This document shows positions 57,373 through 64,000 of a DNA stretch of 64,000 nucleotides, piece by piece. The stretch's first letter is position 1. The number at the start of each line of letters is the position of its first letter. Made by a program: the position numbers and the translations under genes. The DNA is taken from positions 186,001-250,000 of the forward strand of contig NZ_CALJHY010000007.1 of NCBI RefSeq assembly GCF_937770335.1, read 5' to 3'. The notes beneath the pieces were generated by a model, which searched no databases, was not told where the DNA came from, and saw only the letters and a list, made by a program, of their open reading frames with translations. Source of the DNA: an uncultured Glaciecola sp. GTDB taxonomy: Bacteria > Pseudomonadota > Gammaproteobacteria > Enterobacterales > Alteromonadaceae.

Positions 57373-58632
57373 GTGAAGAAATTAGCCTTTGATACCAAAT
57401 TAGTCCATGCAGATAGAAAAATAAATAAACCTCAGTTTGGTGCTGTTCATGAATCGACCAACAATTCAGTGTTATTTGAATTTGAAGATGTACAAGACCT
57501 CGTCGATGTTTTCCAAGGTAAAAAAGCAGGGCACGTTTATTCCCGTTCAAGCAGTTCTTCGGCGGTTTCATTACAAAATGTGCTGAATGAGTTGGAAGAT
57601 GGTGTAGGTGCTGTCGTTTTTGCAACCGGCATGGCGGCCATTAGCTCCACTTTTCTATCGTTATTGAAAAGTGGTGATCACATTGTTGTAAGCCAATATC
57701 TTTTTGGTAATACGCGCAGCTTTATGGCGACTATCGAAGGCTTTGGGATCAGCGTTAGTTTTGTTGATGTCACCGATGTTAAAAATGTACAAGAAGCCTG
57801 CAACATCAATACAAAAATGGTCTTTTGTGAAACTATTGCTAATCCTGTAACCCAAGTTTCTGATTTACAAGGAATAGGCGATTTTTGCGAGTCAAATAAT
57901 ATATTGTTTGCACTCGACAACACGATGACGCCGAGCGTTCTGTTAGATGCAAAGGCGGTTAAAGCATCGTTATTACTAACATCGCTGACTAAGTATATAG
58001 GAGGGCATGGGAATGTCTTGGGTGGCGTATTAGTTGATACAGGTCTATTTAATTGGGAAGCTTATACTAATATTGATTATAAATACCGTGTTGCTGACCC
58101 GCAGCAATGGGGGCTCACTCAAGTTAAAAAGCGTGGATTACGAGATATGGGGGCAACCTTAGCTCCGCAGTCAGCTCATTTAGTTTCTGTTGGACTAGAA
58201 ACACTGACTATGCGTCTTAGAAAAACTTGTGTTAATGCACAAGCTTTAGCAAAGTACTTGTCCACACATAGAGGTGTTGATGTTGTTCACTACCCTGGTT
58301 TAGATTATCATCCTCAACATAGTAGAGCAAAGACACTTTTTAAACGCGGTTTTGGTGGCATATTATCCGTTGAGTTAAGCAATGATATCGATCCTCACGC
58401 TTTCCTCAATGCGTTGTCTTTAGTTATATCTGCTACCCACTTGGGCGACACACGTACCTTAGCTCTGCCAGCAGCGTCGACTATTTTCTTTGAAAATGGT
58501 GCCAGTGAGAGAGCTAAAATGGGTATTGCAGATTCATTGATCAGGATTTCCCTTGGTATAGAGGATATTGAAGATATTCTCGCTGATTTCGATCAAGCGT
58601 TTGCTTCAGTGATCGAAAATAGACGTGGTTGA
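57373..58632 (+). CDS. Trans-sulfuration family PLP enzyme (cystathionine gamma-synthase/methionine gamma-lyase type)
   Basis: The 419-residue protein belongs to the Cys/Met metabolism PLP family. The PLP-binding Lys lies in LTSLTKYIGGHGNVLGG, YSRSSSSSAVSLQNVL near residue 56 is the family's substrate-facing region, and the FATGMAAISST and LFGNTRS segments are typical. The sulfur-group substrate (O-acylhomoserine, cystathionine or methionine) is undecided. It starts with GTG. CysB, encoded at 16.8 kb, controls sulfur metabolism in general, but no site was found here. Confidence 0.85.
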   Translation: MKKLAFDTKLVHADRKINKPQFGAVHESTNNSVLFEFEDVQDLVDVFQGKKAGHVYSRSSSSSAVSLQNVLNELEDGVGAVVFATGMAAISSTFLSLLKSGDHIVVSQYLFGNTRSFMATIEGFGISVSFVDVTDVKNVQEACNINTKMVFCETIANPVTQVSDLQGIGDFCESNNILFALDNTMTPSVLLDAKAVKASLLLTSLTKYIGGHGNVLGGVLVDTGLFNWEAYTNIDYKYRVADPQQWGLTQVKKRGLRDMGATLAPQSAHLVSVGLETLTMRLRKTCVNAQALAKYLSTHRGVDVVHYPGLDYHPQHSRAKTLFKRGFGGILSVELSNDIDPHAFLNALSLVISATHLGDTRTLALPAASTIFFENGASERAKMGIADSLIRISLGIEDIEDILADFDQAFASVIENRRG

Positions 58633-58764
58633 AGATGTTGCTCGTGGAATGAAAATAAATTAAAAAATTTCTGAACTAACATAAAAATTTAATGACTAAT
58701 TAATACTGGTAGTTGAAGCGTAGTTATTCTTTGATTAGTAGTGTGTTCCTAGTTGAGTGTGTTT

Positions 58765-58798
58765 AGCCCCGCCTGTATAAGGCGGGGCTTTTTTTTTT
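58765..58798 (+). terminator. Terminator after the trans-sulfuration gene
   Basis: AGCCCCGCC pairs with GGCGGGGCT around a seven-base loop, followed by a run of ten T. This is the strongest terminator in the window. Confidence 0.92.
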
Positions 58799-58834
58799 CT
58801 AATTATTGGTATATAACAAATAAAAAACGTGATT

Positions 58835-59386
58835 TTACAACGCTAAAGCTGTTTTTATGTCAGCAACGAAATCTTTGTCGTCTGGCTTTGTAAACGCGCT
58901 GTATGATTCAACGATATCGCCGTTCTTATCCATTAAATACTTATAGAAATTCCATTTTGGCGCAGTACCGGATTTGTTTGCTAACATCACATAAAGTGGG
59001 TCCGCATTGTCTCCGCGAACAGAAACAGATTCAAACATAGGGAAATTTACACCGTAAGTAAGTTCACATAATTCTGCCGTTTCTTTCTCGCTGCCAAACT
59101 CTTGGTTAAAGTCATTTGACGGGAAACCTAAAACAACAAAACCGTCATCTTTATATTTGGTATACAGTGCTTCTAGGCCTTCGAATTGAGGGGTAAATCC
59201 GCATTTACTTGCAGTATTTACGAACAGCACAGTTTTACCTTGATACGCTTCACACATATTAACAACTTCTTGTGAGTTGAGCTTTCTTTTCGCAAATTTG
59301 AGTAAATCAGGGCATTCAGAGGCCATGGACATTTGACTGCCTGCCATCAATGCCATTGATAAAAATAAGGAAATTACTTTTTTCAT
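58835..59386 (-). CDS. Exported glutathione peroxidase family protein
   Basis: The 183-residue protein has a signal peptide (VISLFLSMALMAGSQMSMA), so it is periplasmic. The thiol-peroxidase active-site Cys is in NTASKCGFTPQ, and GFPSNDFNQEFGS and KWNFYKYL carry the partner Gln and Trp/Asn of the family. It reduces hydroperoxides using a thiol partner, often thioredoxin rather than glutathione. Two extra Cys (in ECPDLL and NMCEAY) precede the active site and could form a disulfide after export. The family usually lacks a signal peptide. Confidence 0.88.
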   Translation of the reverse strand: MKKVISLFLSMALMAGSQMSMASECPDLLKFAKRKLNSQEVVNMCEAYQGKTVLFVNTASKCGFTPQFEGLEALYTKYKDDGFVVLGFPSNDFNQEFGSEKETAELCELTYGVNFPMFESVSVRGDNADPLYVMLANKSGTAPKWNFYKYLMDKNGDIVESYSAFTKPDDKDFVADIKTALAL

Positions 59387-59589
59387 TTTCGAGAGTCCTT
59401 TTCAAATCATTAAAGATTGTGGTTAGTTTTATAAAGTTTTCGTTACTTTTTCTACGTAATAAAAACAGGTGCTGTGACTGAAAGGTTTACAGTAACATGT
59501 TAACCTCAAGATTATGTACTCTGAGAGGCAAATAAGTTTGTCTCTTAACCGCGTTAATATAACGTGATAACTAACTTTAAAGAACACTA

Positions 59590-62115
59590 ATGATGACAAA
59601 ATATAAAAAAATAGTTTATTCAAGTGTCGGAATAGTTTTACTTAGTGCTTGTTCTGCAACGGAAACCCCCGTTTCTAGTTCGAGTACAAACAATATTTCA
59701 AGTTTCCCGACAGAAACCATTTCTCAGGCAAAGACGACGATAAAAGCAAGTGACAAAATCCAACTTACGCTTAAGCAGATCATGTCAGACCCAGATTGGT
59801 TAGGCCGCGAACCAGAAGATGCATTTTGGAGTGCAGATGGCAATTCAATTGGTTACTATCGCAAACAAGAGGGCAATCCAATTCGTGACTTGTGGTTAAC
59901 TGCGCCGAATCATAAGAACAGTAATAGTCATCAAAGTGCAACTGGGAACGGGCAGAAGGTAAGCTTCGCCGATATTCACCAGTACGAGTATGACGAAATT
60001 ATTAGTGATAAAGATATGGACTTCGTTGCTTGGTTATTTGAAGGAAATATATTTGTACAATCTGTCAATGACAAAACGGTGCGACAGTTAACCAAAAACA
60101 TTGACGGTGCGAGCAACCTTAAGTTTTATCAGCAAGAAGGGGTTTCTTTTCAACGCGGGAATAGCTTTTATACAGTAAATGTTAAAACTGGTATGCAGGA
60201 ACAAATGTTGTCATGGCATTTTGATGATGAAGATGAACCTGTTAGTGAGCCGGAGGATTACATTGCCGAAGAGCAAATTAAGTTAATTGATTATGTAAAG
60301 CTGCAACGTAAAAATAGGGTTTTACGCGACGCTAACGATAATAAGCTAAAAGCTAAAAATAGCAGTTTAATGACGTCATCAGTTTATTTTGACCCTTTAC
60401 ATAGGACGGTAGTGGCAAGTTTATCACCGAATGGGAAATGGGCTGTTGTTGTCACTACAGAAAATAAACCGAGTAGTGATGATACTGACATTATGCCAGA
60501 TTACATCGAAGAAAATGGCCGCATTAAAGCACAAAGCGTGCGCCAAAGAGTTGCTGATGCAGAGCCTATTCAACATGATGTTTGGTTGCTAGAACTGGAG
60601 TCTGGTCTAAAAACTAAGATAGATTATGCGGTATTACCTGGTTATAACGAAGACGTTTTGGCCGATGTGAAGCGTGAAAATGCAGAAGCGAAAGGTAAGA
60701 CCTATGAAGAGAATCGTTTGCCTCGTAACATTGGTTTGTTATTCGACTGGTATGCGTCCGAACCTCCTGTGAAGTGGCATGACAACAGCGATAAAGTAGC
60801 GGTGATGTTAGAGGCTTGGGATAACAAAGACCGTTGGATAGCAACAATCGATGTTGATGACAAAGTGTTTGAAACACAGCATAGAATGCATGACTTTGCC
60901 TGGGTAAATTATCGCTTTAATGAGTTTGGCTGGTTTGATGAAGCGGAAACGCTTTACCTTCTATCTGAAGAGTCTGGCTATTCGCACTTATATACAAAAC
61001 CATTAAGCGGCCAGCTAACTGCGGTAACTCAAGGGAATTTTGTGGTTGATAATGTCGTTCTTACACAAGACGACACCTATTTTTATTATAAAGCGAATAA
61101 AAAGCATCCCGGTATTTATGAAGTCTATCGTGTGCCGACTGATTCAACTGACTCAGAAGCGCTAACTGATTTAAATGGAATGACTGACTACCAGCTATCT
61201 CCTGACGAGTCGGCGTTATTACTTACGCACTCAAAATTGGTTACACCGCCTGAATTGTATTCACTAGATTTGCGCATTCCATCAGATGCACCAATTAAAA
61301 TAACGAGTACAGTAAGCGATGACTTTCTAAGTATTAATTGGACTTCACCGTCCATTGTGGCAGTTAAGTCGAGTTATACTGAGCAACCTATTTATTCGCG
61401 TGTTTATGCGCCACAAGGTCCAGCGAGTGAAAAGCATCGAGCTGTCATTTTTAACCATGGTGCCGGTTATTTGCAAAACTCACACTTGGGCTGGTCAGAG
61501 TATTTTCGTGAATTCATGTTTCATTCCTTTTTAGTATCCCAAGGCTATGTTGTCATGGATATGGATTACCGTGCATCTGCTGGTTACGGGCGAGATTGGA
61601 GAACGGCAATATATCGCCAAATGGGCACACCCGAAACCCAAGACTTAAAAGACGGAGTTGAGTGGTTGGTGCAAAATGCGAATGTCGATCGCAATAGAAT
61701 AGGCACTTATGGTGGATCATATGGTGGCTTTATGACCTTTATGGCATTATTTACTGAACCTGATTTATTCCAAGCGGGTGCGGCCCTGCGTCCTGTTTCT
61801 GATTGGGCGCATTACAATGACCCATACACGTCGAATATATTGAATAGACCGGATGTTGATCCTATTGCTTACGAACGTAGCTCACCCATCTATTTCGTCG
61901 ATGGCTTAACCAAACCGCTGTTAATTAACGCCCCAATGGTTGATGACAACGTATTCTTCGTTGACGTTGTTAGACTAGTTCAAGTCCTAATAGAAAAAGA
62001 AAAAGAGAACTTTGAAACCGCAATTTATCCAGTAGAGCCGCATGGTTTTGTACAGCCAAGTTCATGGCTGGACGAATATCGTCGAATTTATAAGCTATTT
62101 GAAGATAATCTATAG
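59590..62115 (+). CDS. S9 family serine peptidase lipoprotein (dipeptidyl-peptidase type)
   Basis: The 841-residue protein has a lipoprotein signal with the lipobox LLSAC, so it is lipid-anchored in the envelope. The N-terminal part is a beta-propeller. The C-terminal alpha/beta-hydrolase has the nucleophile Ser near residue 710 in GGSYGG, Asp near residue 785 in MVDDNVFFVD and His near residue 818 in EPHGFVQPSSW. It probably removes dipeptides or cuts after Pro. It starts with ATGATG, so the exact start is ambiguous by one codon. The stop codon lies in a 7-bp tandem repeat. Confidence 0.9.
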   Translation: MMTKYKKIVYSSVGIVLLSACSATETPVSSSSTNNISSFPTETISQAKTTIKASDKIQLTLKQIMSDPDWLGREPEDAFWSADGNSIGYYRKQEGNPIRDLWLTAPNHKNSNSHQSATGNGQKVSFADIHQYEYDEIISDKDMDFVAWLFEGNIFVQSVNDKTVRQLTKNIDGASNLKFYQQEGVSFQRGNSFYTVNVKTGMQEQMLSWHFDDEDEPVSEPEDYIAEEQIKLIDYVKLQRKNRVLRDANDNKLKAKNSSLMTSSVYFDPLHRTVVASLSPNGKWAVVVTTENKPSSDDTDIMPDYIEENGRIKAQSVRQRVADAEPIQHDVWLLELESGLKTKIDYAVLPGYNEDVLADVKRENAEAKGKTYEENRLPRNIGLLFDWYASEPPVKWHDNSDKVAVMLEAWDNKDRWIATIDVDDKVFETQHRMHDFAWVNYRFNEFGWFDEAETLYLLSEESGYSHLYTKPLSGQLTAVTQGNFVVDNVVLTQDDTYFYYKANKKHPGIYEVYRVPTDSTDSEALTDLNGMTDYQLSPDESALLLTHSKLVTPPELYSLDLRIPSDAPIKITSTVSDDFLSINWTSPSIVAVKSSYTEQPIYSRVYAPQGPASEKHRAVIFNHGAGYLQNSHLGWSEYFREFMFHSFLVSQGYVVMDMDYRASAGYGRDWRTAIYRQMGTPETQDLKDGVEWLVQNANVDRNRIGTYGGSYGGFMTFMALFTEPDLFQAGAALRPVSDWAHYNDPYTSNILNRPDVDPIAYERSSPIYFVDGLTKPLLINAPMVDDNVFFVDVVRLVQVLIEKEKENFETAIYPVEPHGFVQPSSWLDEYRRIYKLFEDNL

Positions 62116-62142
62116 TCTATAGTCTATAGTCTATAGTCTATG
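62110..62142. repeat. 7-bp tandem repeat (CTATAGT, 4.7 copies) at the S9 gene stop
   Basis: Four complete CTATAGT units and a partial one run without interruption across the stop codon of the S9 gene. The first unit supplies the TAG. The length is not a multiple of three. Confidence 0.9.
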
Positions 62143-62192
62143 ATTGTGAAAACATAAACGGCTTCCAACGGTTTATTAGCTAAAGTGATAGA

Positions 62193-62235
62193 AAAATAAA
62201 AGGTGCAACTGTTACAGTTTGCACCTTTTATTTTT
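62193..62235. terminator. Terminator between the S9 gene and the secreted hypothetical
   Basis: AAAAGGTGCAACTG pairs with CAGTTTGCACCTTTT (one bulged base) around a three-base loop, with A and T runs on each side, so it could work in both directions. Confidence 0.85.
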
Positions 62236-62293
62236 GCGATATACTGCCAAGCGTTGTTAACTAATATCTAAAATGCTAGGTTTATAAAACTCG

Positions 62294-63058
62294 CTAGTCG
62301 GTCATCATGTCTTCGCGCAGACCCCATACGTTGTATTCGGTCGCACTAAAGTGAGACGACCAACGTTCTAAAACTTCTTTCGCTTCAGTTTCGTTGCCTA
62401 GATGTTTGGCTAACACTTGTGCAAATGCAGTTTCAGGTGGTGCCATACTTCCCCAATCTTTATAGGGTACAGCTAACATCAACGTGTCTCTACCAGATAA
62501 ATTATCAGACCATTGCCAATTAAAAGGCCATTTCTGTGCTTTAGCGGCATCACTCATTATCTTCTTATCCTGTTCAATTGCCTCCCGATGACCTGTTTTA
62601 ACCATATAAGAAGTTACGCCGACGTAACGGTATTTGACATCTGGAGCCCAATCACTGTTTTCGGCATCAATAATCGATATATAATGCTGATAGTTAGACA
62701 CATATTTATCGACATTCATGTTAAAGTTTTTCTGCGTATCGTTTTTGGAGTTCCACTCTCTATAGGTATCCATGTCTGCCCAATTGAATCCAAAAGTACG
62801 AATAGCAACGTTGTCTAATTGGTCTCCTAGAATTGGCGAGTAAAAACGCCATGCGCGCGGATCCTCCTGCTTTTCTCTGTAATCACGATGCTTTTTTATC
62901 CCAGTTATCATAGCTTCAGATTGCCCAACTTTAGGTGCTATAACCCAGGTTTCGGCTAACACTTGGGGTGAATGATTGTCAGCGAATGTAGCGGGAGAGA
63001 TAAATGCCAGACTCAAAATGACAGGTAATGCTATTTGGATAAGTTTTCTGTTGTTCAT
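62294..63058 (-). CDS. Secreted hypothetical protein
   Basis: The protein of 254 residues begins with a clear signal peptide (IQIALPVILSLAFISPATFA) and should be periplasmic. I do not recognise the family. Two similarly long halves (about residues 30 to 130 and 130 to 235) each contain Trp-rich segments (FGFNWADMDTYREW and FNWQWSDNLSGRD), which would fit a dimeric alpha/beta-barrel (NIPSNAP-like) duplication, but that is a guess. An in-frame upstream ATG at 63121 exists. The one at 63058 follows AAAGGAAC and is preferred. Confidence 0.7.
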   Translation of the reverse strand: MNNRKLIQIALPVILSLAFISPATFADNHSPQVLAETWVIAPKVGQSEAMITGIKKHRDYREKQEDPRAWRFYSPILGDQLDNVAIRTFGFNWADMDTYREWNSKNDTQKNFNMNVDKYVSNYQHYISIIDAENSDWAPDVKYRYVGVTSYMVKTGHREAIEQDKKIMSDAAKAQKWPFNWQWSDNLSGRDTLMLAVPYKDWGSMAPPETAFAQVLAKHLGNETEAKEVLERWSSHFSATEYNVWGLREDMMTD

Positions 63059-63389
63059 TATTAGTTCCTTTAAAGTTTTATTAATAAAAACCATAAGGGC
63101 TCGATACTTCAATAGCCGCAAAATTTAAAACCAACTATTACCAAACTCATATCTACGGTGAATATATAGCTTAGTCAAATATATCCTGATCGCGAATGCT
63201 TATACGCAATTAGTCTATAAAGCTTCTTAAATTCAATTACATCGTCTATAAGCATTTGTTGTAGGCTATTAATTAAGATAACCATAGGGTTCTAATGAAT
63301 CCGGCATCGCCCAGAACATGACTTACCATTTAGTTGGAGCATCACCCTCATATAATCCAATAATCAAATATATGTCTATCTAATAGTGA
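63059..63389. other. Intergenic region, about 330 bases, no intact gene
   Basis: This AT-rich stretch holds the leader of the leftward secreted protein and the region before the hydrolase pseudogene. Two stretches (about 63077-63108 and 63268-63299) share ATTAAT...ACCATA(A)GGG by eye, which may be a weak direct repeat. I saw no ribosome site with an open frame. Confidence 0.4.
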
Positions 63390-63770
63390 TTACTTTCATC
63401 GGCTAAAGCGAATTTTTCGAGTGATTCCCCTGCGGTACCTGGTTCTATTAGCCAAAATGTAATTGATGAATATGCTCGTGATGCATAGCAAGCCGACCCT
63501 GTGCGAGCTGACTGGCATTGCCAGCTTCAATACAATGCGCTAGGTGCATCTAAACTAAGGATGCCTGTTTTGTTGTTAGAAGGTGAATTTGATCCCCTAA
63601 CTGATACTGATACTGATACTGAGATGCATGCACAATTTTTTTCAAAACTGCCGAATACGAATAAGCAATGGGCAGTGCTAAAAGGCCGAGATCATGCGGC
63701 ATTGTTAGAAAGGCCTCGCATTAAGTTGATTTACGCTACTACTAATTTTATCGAATGGCTGGATAGGTAG
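63390..63770 (+). pseudogene. Alpha/beta-hydrolase remnant with in-frame stop
   Basis: One frame from about 63390 to 63770 encodes a hydrolase C-terminal part, interrupted by TAG at 63486-63488. Residues on both sides read through naturally (EYARDA, then stop, then QADPVRADW), so this looks like a single nonsense change in a decayed gene. The downstream part keeps the usual late Asp (EGEFDP) and His (RDHAALLE) of the catalytic set, but no nucleophile region was found upstream. A GTG at 63501 could start an 89-residue piece, but a function is unlikely. A short ACTGAT tandem repeat lies inside. Confidence 0.65.
63600..63622. repeat. 6-bp tandem repeat (ACTGAT, 3.8 copies) inside the pseudogene
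   Basis: ACTGAT repeats three times and then partially, encoding a TDTDTDTE run just after the EFDPL of the hydrolase remnant. The repeat is in frame. Confidence 0.8.
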
Positions 63771-63882
63771 GTCAAATAATGGATGTGTCGAGATAGATGA
63801 ATTTTACTTATTGGGCAAAACTAAACGTGAATATCAAGTGACTATTTTAAATGGTTTGGTAATGTTAAATAACAAACGATAC

Positions 63883-64000
63883 TCAAGCTTGAGACTTACC
63901 TATATATAATTGTCGTCTCAATAAACTAATAATACCAATTAAGAGGCCCATAATCGCGCCATAAAGATGGCTGTCTATGGCTACGGTAGCATCAATAAGG
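63883..64000 (-). CDS. C-terminal end of a rhomboid-family protein (partial)
   Basis: The last 38 residues of a leftward gene read through the right edge of the window. They contain DSHLYGAIMGLLIG followed by a basic tail, which fits the last membrane segment of a rhomboid-type intramembrane protease, where the catalytic His sits in a similar HLxGA setting. Rhombosortase-like relatives are possible. The N-terminal part with the catalytic Ser is outside the window. Confidence 0.6.
   Translation of the reverse strand, partial: LIDATVAIDSHLYGAIMGLLIGIISLLRRQLYIGKSQA

Noticed and set aside
63501-63770. 89-residue frame taken as an intact gene
   Set aside because: The same frame continues upstream through a single TAG with hydrolase-like sequence, so it is the tail of a decayed gene, not a separate protein.

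Overview
The window is an ordinary-looking stretch of chromosome from a marine-type gammaproteobacterium. It is AT-leaning (about 40% GC by eye) and densely packed, with mostly standard ATG/GTG starts and Shine-Dalgarno sites. Gene content (CysB, TrhO, RmuC, NudL, the fldA-DUF2788-ybfF neighbourhood, ETF/ETF-QO, a large TonB receptor, several secreted peptidases, PilZ and GGDEF proteins) fits the order Alteromonadales (Alteromonadaceae/Colwelliaceae-like). That placement comes from gene content only. I see no transposase, prophage, CRISPR array, rRNA or tRNA.

Layout. 1-9.3 kb: end of an unknown gene, a double-length PTPS/QueD-like protein, an M23 peptidase, an M61 peptidase, a PilZ protein, a DUF962 membrane protein, a DUF6279 lipoprotein, a YkvA-like protein, an unrecognised multi-pass membrane protein and a small hypothetical. 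9.4-12.4 kb: trhO, a two-EF-hand miniprotein and a DEAD-box helicase. 12.4-15.0 kb: scoAB (3-oxoacid CoA-transferase) divergent from a LysR regulator, with a symmetric palindrome between them. 15.0-19.2 kb: a membrane-anchored coiled-coil protein next to an orphan cytosolic histidine kinase, then cysB convergent with sdaA. 19.4-26.3 kb: nudL-pabB divergent from class I fumarase, then rmuC, a YhfA-like OsmC protein and a CvfB-like RNA-binding protein. 26.4-29.8 kb: a coupled pxpABC-aminotransferase operon for 5-oxoproline. 29.9-37.8 kb: fur, a secreted M14 carboxypeptidase, a TPR-GGDEF diguanylate cyclase, fldA, DUF2788 and ybfF. 37.8-41.4 kb: ETF-QO divergent from etfBA with a LiuR-like operator between them. 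41.5-47.4 kb: moaE, a 0.9-kb near-empty gap and an RND pump pair. 47.4-55.1 kb: a TonB receptor divergent from an acyl-CoA dehydrogenase/MDR/SDR/SDR/yaiI cluster. 55.1-64 kb: aromatic/aspartate aminotransferase, NRDE protein, trans-sulfuration PLP enzyme, secreted glutathione peroxidase, S9 lipoprotein peptidase, a secreted hypothetical, an alpha/beta-hydrolase pseudogene and the end of a rhomboid-like protease.

How the genes work together. The strongest theme is acyl-CoA and amino-acid catabolism. The DmdC-like acyl-CoA dehydrogenase would pass electrons to EtfBA and then ETF-QO. ScoAB activates acetoacetate-type acids. PxpABC, SdaA and the aminotransferases feed amino-acid carbon into the TCA cycle, where fumarase acts. 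A second theme is secreted protein and peptide degradation (M61, M14, S9, M23). Cyclic-di-GMP is represented by a synthase (GGDEF with I-site) and a receptor-type protein (PilZ).

I did not find a convincing new defence or mobile system. The most interesting items are regulatory and structural: the LiuR-like operator, the scoAB/LysR palindrome, a perfect 16-bp hairpin across the sdaA stop codon, other 3'-end hairpins without a T-tract, the pxpABC-aminotransferase coupling, the orphan kinase pair, and short tandem repeats next to and inside genes near the right end.
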